Positions 45,640 through 55,228 of a stretch of DNA of 64,000 bases are shown here, one piece after another. Source of the DNA: Charina bottae (taxonomy: Eukaryota > Chordata > Lepidosauria > Squamata > Charinaidae); NCBI GenBank assembly GCA_023362775.1, contig JALMGJ010000025.1, positions 6,772,001 through 6,836,000 of the forward strand, read 5' to 3'. The notes below the pieces were generated by a model. It saw only the letters and a list, made by a program, of their open reading frames with translations. It was not told the DNA's origin and made no database searches. How positions within the stretch are numbered: position 1 is the first letter of the stretch; every line of letters begins with the position of its first letter. Made by a program: the position numbers and the translations under genes.

Positions 45640-45936
45640 ACCTAGACACTAAAGGAATTGCTACACTTTTCATTCAGAGATCATTGGGAATGAGGCTTTT
45701 GTTAAAAGAACTTATTTTATGTGGATTATAATTCTATATGGCATACATGGAAAATATTTTGGTAGTCTGAAAACCTTATTTAATGGGTATAACTGCACAC
45801 TATACAAACTGCATAACTCTATGGGAATCCCATCTGACTTCTTACAAAGTGTCATTTGATGCTGACTCTCACTGCTTTGAACCCTAGTTAGCTTTTCTCT
45901 TTTTAAGCCTTTTTCCAAATACGTTTTTCGTAGAGC

Positions 45937-46033
45937 AGCCTTCCCCAACCTTGGGTATCCAGATGTGGTTAAACTACAACTTCCTTCACATGTCGCTGCC
46001 AGCTGGGGATGGGGATAGTTGTAGTCCAACAAT
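45937..46033. mobile_element. hAT-like MITE, family D, cut by a SINE
   Basis: The element starts CAGCCTTCCCCAACCTTGGG and shows the left arm and part of the right arm (AGTTGTAGTCCAACA). The right terminus is missing where the SINE begins. Confidence 0.65.
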
Positions 46034-46279
46034 GCTTGGTCTAGTGGTTAAGGTGCTGGGCTAGAAACCAGGAGACTGAGAGTTCTAGTCCCACCTTAGG
46101 CTTGAAAGTTGGCTGGGTGACTTTGGGCTAGTCACTCTCTCTCGGCCCAACTCACCTCACAGGATTGGTGTTGTGGGGAAAATAGGAGGAGGAAGGAGTA
46201 TTAGGTGTGTTCGCTGCCTTGAGTTATTTATAAATATAATAAAGGCGGGATAATAAATAAATAAATAAATAAATAAATA
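46034..46279 (+). mobile_element. tRNA-headed SINE, L2-type tail
   Basis: The head lacks its first bases and begins TTGGTCTAGTGGTTAAGGTG. The body follows, then the L2-type tail (ATAATAAAGGCGGGATAAT) and (AAAT)n. Confidence 0.9.
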
Positions 46280-47058
46280 GCTCCATCCTATCTGAAAAAA
46301 TATGCATTAAAATTAAAGGGCAGCAACCTGCACCCCATCGTGCTTTCCCATCTTTCTCACAATGCTCTCCTTCATTTATTCACTCATTTTCTTTGTCTGA
46401 GTTGTATTGTGGGCTCTTTGGAGGCAGGGATCTTTCTTGTTTCTTTTTATTTATTTTCTAAACATTTCTTAGTGGCTTGAAAAGGGTTGGGTGCATGGTT
46501 GGAGCTTAATGCAGTTTTAATGATAATAAATATTATAGCAACCACCACCATTTCTTATCACAGGAGAATGCATTCTCATTTGGCACTAATGGGTGGTCTC
46601 AGCAAGGATGCTCAGGCGTTTGGATCCTCAAAGGGCTGTGGTGGTGCAAACTACTGTATATTTTACCAAGCAGGGCCTTGGGCAAGCATAGGTTCCTTGA
46701 GGATCAGGTAGCAAATGGGTGTTGAGATGGAAATGTGTTTTCGTCTGTTGATGATGAAGAAGCAGAGGGCAGGGTTAAGACAAGACTGACCAATCAACTT
46801 CTGGAACACTGGTTAAATTAACAGGGCAGTCTAGCCATGTCGTTCTTGGTTCTTTCACAAACCCAAAACATGAAAAACAAGAAGCAAATAACTTTGAAAA
46901 TAAAGAATTTGCTAAGCTCCATGTCTGATAATATCATAATGTGAGAATAATTCCGAAGTTTCCTCGTTATAGCATTGTCTCCTTGATTACTAATATGTTA
47001 TAAATTAGGGTTAAATATGCCTGTGTTATCCTGTTTGTGTGGGAGAAAGAGAAAGGGG
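46280..47058. other. Nothing recognised
   Basis: Intergenic DNA. The frame 46487-46711 is unassigned. Confidence 0.5.
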
Positions 47059-47073
47059 GGATGCCTTTTCTTT

Positions 47074-47629
47074 TCTTTTTTTTTAAAGAATTTTATTAAA
47101 TTTCAGAAAAAGATAAAAGATACAGAAAACAAAAAACTACAAAAAAGAAGAAAAACTAAAAAAGTGTGAAAACACAAGAGAATTTTTGTAAAAAATAGAT
47201 TACAAAAAGAAGTGACTTCCGACTTTAAACATCAAGGATATAAAGCAGTTTTCCATAATCAATCCCTTACTCCATATTAAACCAAAATCACATTATTTCT
47301 GTAAGTTAACCCCTTAACACATTATAAAAATCACTAAATACCATTGCTCCCTCCCCTTATATTAAAAGAAAAGAAAAAGTATAAATCACCTAATCAACTT
47401 CCCCCCCAAAAAAATAGCAATTACTTAATTATTTCCTTCCTACTACTTTTCTATACATTCCTGTCTACTGTAATAAAAATAAAAAATAAAAAAGCATGTA
47501 AATTGTCTACCATTATAATTAATAATACAAGAAACATGAATTAATATTATTTTTTTTCTTTTTTAAAAAAGCCTTAATAATCTTAATCCCAATCATTAAC
47601 GATGATAAGTAAAATCGATAAGTAAAAAA
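47074..47629 (-). mobile_element. L1 LINE 3' UTR, 5'-truncated
   Basis: On the minus strand it ends TTTAATAAAATTCTTTAAAA, a polyadenylation signal followed by an A tail, preceded by the T-rich 3' UTR typical of squamate L1. A 15-bp TSD, GGATGCCTTTTCTTT, at 47059-47073 and 47630-47644 bounds it exactly. No coding sequence is included. Confidence 0.85.
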
Positions 47630-47644
47630 GGATGCCTTTTCTTT

Positions 47645-48384
47645 GCTCCCTTTAAGATACCAATGTGTCTAATTGGTTAGAGGATCCGATATAGTATTCA
47701 TTTGTGACGTTAATTTAGCTAAAAAATAAAAAGCTTTCATATATTATTTTGGGAAGAGGAAATTCTTAACGTTGATCGCATGCAAAGTATTTTTGCATAA
47801 CACACCACATATTTCATTTTCTCTGCTACTTGACTAGGGAAGGTCAGGATATTATTTTATCCACCCAGGTAAAAGAACTCGTCTATAGTATACAAGGTCT
47901 GTTTTTAAGTGAAAGGCATCCTTGAAACCACTATTACAATGATACTATCTTAGAGTTCACCTCTTTCCAATTAAATCATGACCTTTCCTTCCCCATGCAA
48001 GTTTTTTCCCCCCACTCTCCTGCTCTCTCTCTCTTTTTGCCTTAAATCCCATGGCTCAAATGTCATTTCAAAGTTTATTTTGTATTTCTAACCTGTAATT
48101 TGGAAAATAAGCATGAATCCCAAAGAAGGTTACCAGTTCTCATCTTAATATCTCGTGCTTTCTGCCAGAGGGTTAACTTGAACTGGCACGTGGATGGATT
48201 CCTCAGTATGGCAGAGATATACTATGGCATCATGATTTTTATCATGTATCAGGAGAACTTGAGAATAACAAACCAACAAAAAAGGATAATTTTTCAGAGT
48301 GTTACAATAGTTTCCAGTGATCACAAACTGGAGCAGATAGATATATTGCTACTTCCATCTTCTGAAGAAGCCAGTGGGAGGGTT
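47645..48384. other. Nothing recognised
   Basis: Intergenic DNA. The frame 48100-48390 has no known family features. Confidence 0.5.
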
Positions 48385-48480
48385 TTTTAATTTTTTGTAT
48401 TTTATTATTTGTCTATTTTTGTTAGAGTTATTTTATATAACATGGGCAGCCATACAAATCTTTTAAATAAATAAATAAAT
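48385..48480 (+). mobile_element. L2-type LINE 3' tail
   Basis: A T-rich region is followed by CATGGGCAGCCATACAAATC and (AAAT)n, the standard L2 3' end. Confidence 0.7.
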
Positions 48481-48495
48481 GGGTATAGTATAAAG

Positions 48496-48763
48496 CAGCG
48501 TTTCAGGACCCTTCCCACTTTTAAAAATTATGGAGGACCCCAAAAGAGTTTTGTTTGTATGGGTTATATTTATCGATGTTTACCATATTAAAAATTAAAA
48601 TGGACACATTTGCTGCCACGACTGCTTCTCACGATTGTTTGATGGGATTTCAATATTGTATTATGTTTCAACACAGGCTGGCAATTAATTTTGATTTTGC
48701 GGACCCCTGAGAGGATCTTGGGGGACCTCCAGGGGTCCTTGGACCACACTTTGAGAAACACTG
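48496..48763. mobile_element. Old hAT-type MITE, family C
   Basis: The element is 268 bp, with 8-bp flanks GTATAAAG (48488-48495) and GTATAGAG (48764-48771), 7 of 8 matching. The left end is CAGCGTTTCAGGACC, and the right end (inverted) reads CAGTGTTTCTCAAAG. The interior words GTATGGGTTATATTTATCG and ACCAGGGGTCC-like text match a hAT family also known in mammals. Confidence 0.8.
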
Positions 48764-48771
48764 GTATAGAG

Positions 48772-49060
48772 ATTAGACTTCAGGTTACAGCTACATAAAT
48801 CCAAAGTTCAATTATTCACTCCGTCATGAAGATCACTGTGTGTCCTGGATTAGTCATTCCCAAAGAGTTGTTATCGGGATAAAATTTGGAGGAGGGAGTA
48901 CTCTGTACACTCTCTTGAGCTCCTCAAAGAAAGATAAGGTAGAAATGCAATCAATCATCTACTGAAGCAACAGAAACACAATGCAACCTTATTCCACTCC
49001 TGCCACATTTCATTAGCTTTCTCAACTCCTTCTCACAGTGTTCTGCCTGGTTCTCCATAC
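48772..49060. other. Nothing recognised
   Basis: Short spacer. Confidence 0.5.
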
Positions 49061-49166
49061 TGAATGTTTCACCCATAGTTCATATGCAACGGGAAGACTG
49101 GGGAATGCGTTATGTTTGCTTCTGGAGATGAGGTGGGATCTGGTGACGAACCTATAGGGACATGTA
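49061..49166 (+). repeat. 106-bp direct repeat, left copy
   Basis: This block (starting TGAATGTTTCACCCATAG and ending ATAGGGACATGTA) recurs at 50098-50203 with two differences, both CpG to TpG. The pair flanks the SINE-plus-duplicated tract like an unusually long TSD. Confidence 0.95.
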
Positions 49167-49509
49167 AAAAAAAAGGTAAAGGTTCCTCCCGCACATTTGT
49201 GCAGTCGTGTCCGACTCTAGGGGCCGGTGCTCATCTCCGTTCGTTAGCCGAAGAGCCAGCATTGTCTGAAGACGCTTCCACGGTCATGTGGCTGGCATGA
49301 CGCACGCGGAACGCTGTTACCTTCCCACCGAAGTGGTACCTATTCATCTACTTGCATTTGCATGCTTTCGAATTGCTTGGTTGGCAAGAGCTGGGGCGAG
49401 TGCGGGAGCTCACTCCGCACTCAGGGCTAGGGATTCGAACCTCCGATCTTCCGATCTTCCGATGGACAAGCCTGGCGTCTTACCCGCTGAGCCACCACGC
49501 CCCTTCAAC
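49167..49509 (-). mobile_element. Sauria-type SINE (recipient locus)
   Basis: The minus-strand SINE has its (CCTTTT)n tail directly against the left 106-bp repeat. It differs from the 12.85-kb SINE at about 15 positions in its left three quarters. From about 49454 rightwards it is identical and continues without a break into the DNA that flanks that other SINE. Confidence 0.9.
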
Positions 49510-50038
49510 CCAGGTCCTAAACTGAAGAATAAAACATCAGTCATTCAACAGGTATTAAGTATAAATCCATAGACGTAATTCCATTACCTTTATTAATAAT
49601 AGGTTAGCTTTAATAGTTAGGAAGCTATTTCCTGGTCTTTTAAAAGGCAGCTTTGACAGTATTCTTCAAATCAGCTTTTGTTTTTAAATATTAAAACTGC
49701 ATTCCACTTAAAGAGGCATATATTTTAAATTTCAACAAACATGAAAAGGGCCAATATGTATTAAAGGATATTGTTACCCTTTTGGGAGAGGCTAAATTTT
49801 GAGGAAATGTTAAATCACACCATTATGTTTTGGATGTCTTTCAGTTAAGAGTATCTTAGGTGTAGCCCTGAGACATGGAGGACCAGGATCTCTTTTTTTC
49901 TAAGGTGTCATTCCAGCTACTCTGGTGAATCAAAGATAATTTCTTCCCCTTTAAAAATGCTTTGTTCAGGAACAAACTAGGCATATATTTTGTAAGCCGT
50001 CAAGCAACATGCCATTTTCATCACAAATAATGGTTTTA
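49454..50038 (+). repeat. Duplicated 585-bp tract, copy 2
   Basis: Identical, as read, to 13134-13718. The right junction is at GGTTTTA, after which the sequence changes to a SINE remnant. The tract lacks the natural context of copy 1 and is therefore the derived copy. Confidence 0.93.
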
Positions 50039-50040
50039 TT

Positions 50041-50099
50041 ATCACACAGGGCTAGGGATTCGAACCTCCGAAGTTGCGATCTTCCGATCGACAAGCCTG
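50041..50099 (-). mobile_element. SINE head remnant
   Basis: The sequence reads CACAGGGCTAGGGATTCGAA on plus (the B box on minus) through CGATCGACAAGCCTG, then abuts the right 106-bp repeat. It is probably the 5' end of the original SINE whose 3' part is at 49167. Confidence 0.85.
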
Positions 50100-50203
50100 A
50101 ATGTTTCACCCATAGTTCATATGCAATGGGAAGACTGGGGAATGTGTTATGTTTGCTTCTGGAGATGAGGTGGGATCTGGTGACGAACCTATAGGGACAT
50201 GTA
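50098..50203 (+). repeat. 106-bp direct repeat, right copy
   Basis: Partner of 49061-49166. It has caatggg and aatgtgt where the left copy has caacggg and aatgcgt. Confidence 0.95.
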
Positions 50204-51235
50204 GCATTCCATTACTGGACAATGTTGACCAAATTATAAGGATATTTTATTGATTTGCTATCTGTCTATTGATCTATTCCCTGCCTTTCCTTTGAAAGTC
50301 AAGGCAACGTACATATTTTTTCCTCCAACAACAATGGTGTGAGATATGTTGGCCTGAGAGGGAAAAACTGGCCCCAGATCACCCAGTGAGTGTCCATGGC
50401 TGGGAGTTGGCTTGAACCTGTAAACCAGCTGGAGTCTGGTAGGTTTCTGGCAGTCAGGTACATAAACAGACAAACACACTGATTCTTCCCAGTGCTGGTC
50501 TAACATCTTAACCATTATACAAAATTGAAATATAAATATGAAAGGCTTCTGTCCAGAGCCTGTCTTCCTTTCATCACCCACACACCACTTTCCTCTAAGA
50601 TTCACTGCTGGTGAGTTTGATGCTTCAAAGATGGACAGAGTTCTTGTTTTTTCCCTAACTTGCCAGCCTGATTAACTTTAAGATGCCCTTCCCTCATCTT
50701 GCCTACATGTAGTATTCCATTGAAATAATATGGGGATTGAAACAGGCAAAACTATCTTAAATGAATTTGGTCCAAGGGAAGGCAGGGCAAAAGAGGAACA
50801 GGGATTTGCTCTTACTTAGCTATAAGTATTCTTGGGCTCATTCATGATGAAAGAGGAAGCTTAAGACTTGTCCCTAAAGACAGTTCATCATAGGAATGGG
50901 AGAGCTTACCACGTTAATGTATTCAAAGTTATGAGCTTGAGGAGATGTTGACTTGGGGATGTTACACCCTATACCTAACATAACCAGGCTGACATCAGCA
51001 ACTGATATACTGCTTGTGCTTAGGCCCACCTATATTACCCCAAGTTACAAACTGACCCCATCTGTAAAATGAAGATCAGCTAGCCATCTTGCATAATGAC
51101 AAATGTGTATCCTCTACTTGAATTTTGCTGCCTTTTATCTGGATGAGCATCTCTTCTGATCTTCTAGAGTTTTCCAGCCAGACCCACTTGCAGTGTCAGA
51201 AAATCGACTATATGGAGTATCAAGTTCAGCATTAG
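50204..51235. other. Nothing recognised
   Basis: Intergenic DNA. An L2-like tail may lie near 50225-50420 (CCTTTGAAAGTCAAGGCAAC), but this is too weak to call. Confidence 0.4.
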
Positions 51236-51547
51236 TGTCAGACCCAGCCCAAGAACAACGAAGAATCAGTCCATTCAAACTCCAGTTCTTTATTTGCTCA
51301 CACCGTATAGACAGAATCTTGCCAGACTAAAGCTACTCTTCCTAACCTAAGGGGAAATTACCTGGGAGGCTCTGGGGGGGGGGGGTGTTTATTCTGAACC
51401 TCTTAGTCTTCCCACGTTCCAGCTCCGGACTGTTTTTTTTCCTTACCTTGCTCCCCTCCTTGGAATGTGCTTCCTCCTTCCTGAGAACCAGCAGTGTTAC
51501 TGAAGTCCATCACATCACCTCCCACTTCAGAGTCACATTCTGTCACA
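51236..51547 (-). mobile_element. Candidate solo LTR
   Basis: On the minus strand it begins TGTGACAGAATG and ends GGGTCTGACA. An AATAAA signal (plus TTTATT at 51289-51294) lies about 55 bases before the 3' end, the order expected of an LTR. The flanking five bases (ATTAG, TCTAG) do not match fully, so the boundaries are uncertain. Confidence 0.4.
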
Positions 51548-51848
51548 TCTAGTTTCTAACAAGTTAACAAACAATATTGCAATGTTTGCTATCAACAACA
51601 TCAGTACACTGGGGTTCCTTTTACTAGATATTCCAAGCATTGAACCTGGCATTCTTACATCTATGGCCCTCATCTAATACTAAGACAACACAGTCTGAAT
51701 TTTAACCACAGGAAAACATACACTGGGCCACAGGAAATAATGATAAAAAGTTTGAAGGGAGATGTTCATGTTAAATTAGATTTCTTCTTCTGGCTGTGCT
51801 TTCTCTGTGCCTGTATGAGTTTCAAGGCTTCCAGTTATAGAACAGATA
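51548..51848. other. Nothing recognised
   Basis: Intergenic DNA. Confidence 0.5.
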
Positions 51849-51850
51849 TA

Positions 51851-52082
51851 CAGTGGATATAAAAAGTCCACACACCCCTGTTAAAATGCCAGGTTTATGA
51901 GAGGTTTTTTATTTTTATTTTCCCCCCCTAAAAGATTTCAGTTTGTTTTTCAATTGAATTGTACAGCTTGTATGTGATATTAAAGGTGGAAAAATTCTGA
52001 AGTGATTTATCTTGGTCTGATTTTTTTACATCTCAAAAACCTGGCATTTTAACAGGGGTGTGTAGACTTTTTATATCCACTG
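51851..52082. mobile_element. Tc1/mariner-type MITE
   Basis: The element is 232 bp with long terminal inverted repeats. The left end starts CAGTGGATATAAAAAGTCCA and continues CACACCCCTGTTAAAATGCC. The inverted right end agrees over about 50 bases with about three differences. It is flanked by the TA dinucleotide (51849-51850 and 52083-52084). The TIR sequence matches a Tc1 family known mainly from fish genomes. It has no transposase. Confidence 0.93.
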
Positions 52083-52084
52083 TA

Positions 52085-52798
52085 TATCTGCTTGTGCTAT
52101 TAAAGGTACTGTAAGACTGCATCAATGAAAAACATCCACATAACTGGCTCTGGATGACTCAGCAGAGAAATCCATTCAAAAGGTTGAAGATGACCCTCAA
52201 ATCAGATCCAGCCCTGTTTTTTTTTACAAGGATCTGATTCATAGTCAGGCTGCAAAAGAAATTATTGCTCCTATTTCTATAGCAGATTAGGTTTTCTTTT
52301 AAAAGTGTGTGTGTGTGTGTGTGTGTGTAACTGTTTCTGTGCTGTGTATTTTGGAGAATACTAAAATAATCAAGGAGATATATATATATATATATATATA
52401 TGGCAAGTGTGAGATATCTTTCATCCATGAAAGTTTGAACTTCTCCAAATAACAAGCAGAATTTGATCAAGCATGAATACTTCTTGGTTATCTATAGATT
52501 TGTAGTGCACAACCTTAGAAATGTCATTGGCACACTTCACAGTGTAATCAATATGTTCTTTTTAACCTTTGAGCAAGAAGGTTGGCTTCAAAGCAGGAGT
52601 GATTGAAAGATTCTTTTGCTGTGTGAAATGTGCAAATGAGAAAGTTGTTTAAAAAGTGAAAATAAATCTGTAGAAGCTTGTTAATAAGCACTAAAATACA
52701 ACTTTTAAAATATTTTCATTAAGTAATCTTGAATCAGCTTTCTCCAAGACATTTAGCTGACTCACGTGTTATATTGTTTCTGTTGATATAGTGCTTTG
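52085..52798. other. Intergenic with two microsatellites
   Basis: Only simple repeats were recognised: (GT)n at 52306-52329 and (TA)n at 52379-52402. Confidence 0.6.
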
Positions 52799-52813
52799 TA
52801 TTGCTCTGTAGAG

Positions 52814-53145
52814 GGGCGTGGTGGCTCAGCGGGTAAGACGCCAGGCTTGTCGATTGGAAGATCGCAAGTCCGGAGGTTCGAATCCCTAGCCCCGCGTGAC
52901 GGAGTGAGCTCCCGCACTCGCCCCAGCTCTTGCCAACCTAGCAATTCGAAAGCATGCAAATGCAAGTAGATGAATAGGTACCACTTCGGTGGGTAGGTAG
53001 CAGCGTTCCGCGTGCGTCATGCCGGCCACATGACCGTGGAAGCGTCTTCGGACAACGCTGGCTCTTCGGCTAAGAAATGGAGATGAGCACCGGCCCCTAG
53101 AGTCGGACACGACTGCACAAATGTGCGGGGGGAACCTTTACCTTT
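52814..53145 (+). mobile_element. Sauria-type SINE, full length
   Basis: It starts GGGCGTGGTGGCTCAGCGGG, has the B box GGTTCGAATCC near 52876, and ends with AGAGTCGGACACGACTG and ACCTTTACCTTTT. A perfect 15-bp TSD, TATTGCTCTGTAGAG, is at 52799-52813 and 53146-53160. It is the best-preserved copy of the family in this window. Confidence 0.96.
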
Positions 53146-53160
53146 TATTGCTCTGTAGAG

Positions 53161-53945
53161 TCTCAGAGAACGAACCACCACCTTTGAATTTTTTAATTTC
53201 ACTTGCTGGAGCACTATACAATTATCACAAATACTTTACAACGGTTGCTTTGTTACTATCTGAAATGCCACTTTTGAATAGCACTTCCAATACCTATTGA
53301 TTAGGCATAATAATTATATTATTTATCCCATTTGTTTCCTGGCCCTAGGATAGTTTTAGAAAGACAAAGTCTGCTCACAACACACTTAACTTTTAGGTTA
53401 TGCTAGATGACTGATTAATCTTTAGATTGATAAAAATTGTTGCACCAATAGATTTAACCAAACAGAAAGGTCCCCTGACCACTTTAGAATGCTCAAAATA
53501 GGAATTATATTCTGATCATTTTTACAGATTAACTTTCTGTTCTCGATGTAAACTATACCAAGTAGATAGTGGTGGCTACAACCCATTAAAAAAATAAAAC
53601 AGTATTAACCTAGTGGACCATGAGAAAAAATAATAATCAAGCCTCCAAACTGAAGCATTATCTTTATAAGGCCAACTGGACTTGAATGTAAAGACCTGAG
53701 AACGACATGGATTCCTGTTCTAAATGAACTAATTTAGCATGCTTTATATTTAGTAAGTGACACTAAAAAAGAATGTCATGTTAATATTTTCTGTTGTATA
53801 ACACACTGCAATCCTATATGCATTTATTTCAGTTGGGTTTTACTCTTCACTAGAGATGATAGGGAAACAAATATTTCAGTTATACTAATAGACAAAAGTT
53901 ATTGAACTGAATTGTTTAGAAATGCAAATCAATAAACTGTGCTTA
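53161..53945. other. Nothing recognised
   Basis: AT-rich intergenic DNA. Confidence 0.5.
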
Positions 53946-53950
53946 GTATG

Positions 53951-54772
53951 TGTGTTGCCAAGTGCCCAAGCCTTGATCAGGTGCCTGAACAATTGGTTCT
54001 TTTAGATCCAGAGATAATAGCACACCAGTGGATAAAGAAACTTAAAGTTTTATTAGAAACTTAAGCAAACAAAGTCAAACAGAAACACAGTTTAAACAGA
54101 TTACAGAAAGCATAACAAGCATACCATACAGAAAGAAATACATACATACCAAACAAGGTGATACCTTTATTCTCTTGTTGCTACCAGGAACTTGACTAAG
54201 ATAATAACTAAGATAAGATAATAATAACCCCAAAAGGAATGGCTGTTGAGTCCCACAGCACCCAGCGTCCTGAACCTGTATCAAAGTTCCCAAACTCCAA
54301 AGACAATCCTAAGGTTTTTATCAAAGCCTGGCTCCCAAACCCCATGACCAAGCCAAAACTGACCTTGACTGGGATTCCTCCTGGGGCCTGGCACCTGTCC
54401 ATGACATCATTCCCAGAGCCTGGGAAGCTATCAGATAAGCCAGTGCCCAAGCATAAACAATTTCTTATTACCCCCCCCCCATTCCAAGCCGCTAGAGGGG
54501 TGGCTGGAGGAGTGAACTTATGCTTAAACTTAACAATCTGGGGGTTTTCTCTCCCCCCACTTCCAACAAAGATATGTTCTGGAGGGCTGTTGGAGGAGTG
54601 GGTATATTCTTCTTCTCTTCCCCCTCCCATGCCAAGCAGAAATAAAAACAAGCCAGTTAAACATCAGTATAACTCAAAATAAACTCTAATCTCCTAGGTG
54701 TGGAGGGAGGAAAATCAAAACATGCCACCTAACTCCTTGAGATACAAAGGTCTTCCGCAGGTTGCCACTACA
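53951..54772 (-). mobile_element. Solo LTR with 5-bp TSD
   Basis: This 822-bp unit has TGTAGTGGC...GGCAACACA ends on the minus strand and a perfect 5-bp TSD, GTATG (53946-53950 and 54773-54777). An AATAAA signal on the minus strand (plus 54049-54054) lies about 100 bases before the 3' end. No internal retroviral sequence is present, so it is a recombination product. It cannot be assigned to an ERV or Gypsy family from this alone. Confidence 0.75.
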
Positions 54773-54777
54773 GTATG

Positions 54778-55059
54778 GTAGAGAAAGACATATTTGAACC
54801 ATTCAAGTCTCTGAAAATTATTTGGCTATTGATTAGAATATAAGATATACACTATAAGCCTCTTTTTAAGTTATCCTCTCTCCCATGTAGACTTACTGAA
54901 TAGTGTACTAAGCATCCTCAGGATTGTGAACGCCTCCCAAATGTGTATCCTTGCAATATTTTAAGACAGAACAATTCAATAATCATACACACTGCATACT
55001 TTTAAAAAACAGAAGTGGTAAGAAGAAAGACAAATCTTGGGCTGTCGTTCTGTTATTTT
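54778..55059. other. Nothing recognised
   Basis: Short spacer. Confidence 0.5.
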
Positions 55060-55228
55060 GTTGCTATTTTGCTGAATATTTTCTGGGATTATTCTTGGCA
55101 AACATTGTAGGGGGTTTCTATGTTCTCTTGTTGTTGTTTCTTCTATTGTTTTAAAAGTCTTGTTAGCCTCCCACAGTTGAGTATTTGCAAGATGGGTGGC
55201 CATATAAATTGCTTTAATAAATAGCAAT
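55060..55228 (+). mobile_element. L2-type LINE 3' tail
   Basis: A T-rich 3' UTR ends with AAGATGGGTGGCCATATAAA and TTGCTTTAATAAATAG, as in other L2 tails. Confidence 0.65.

Noticed and set aside
52814..52890. tRNA gene-like A and B boxes
   Set aside because: They are the heads of SINEs with body, tail and TSD, not free tRNA genes.
54208..54682. 147-residue frames on both strands
   Set aside because: They fall within the solo LTR and are antisense pairs of each other, with no known domain.
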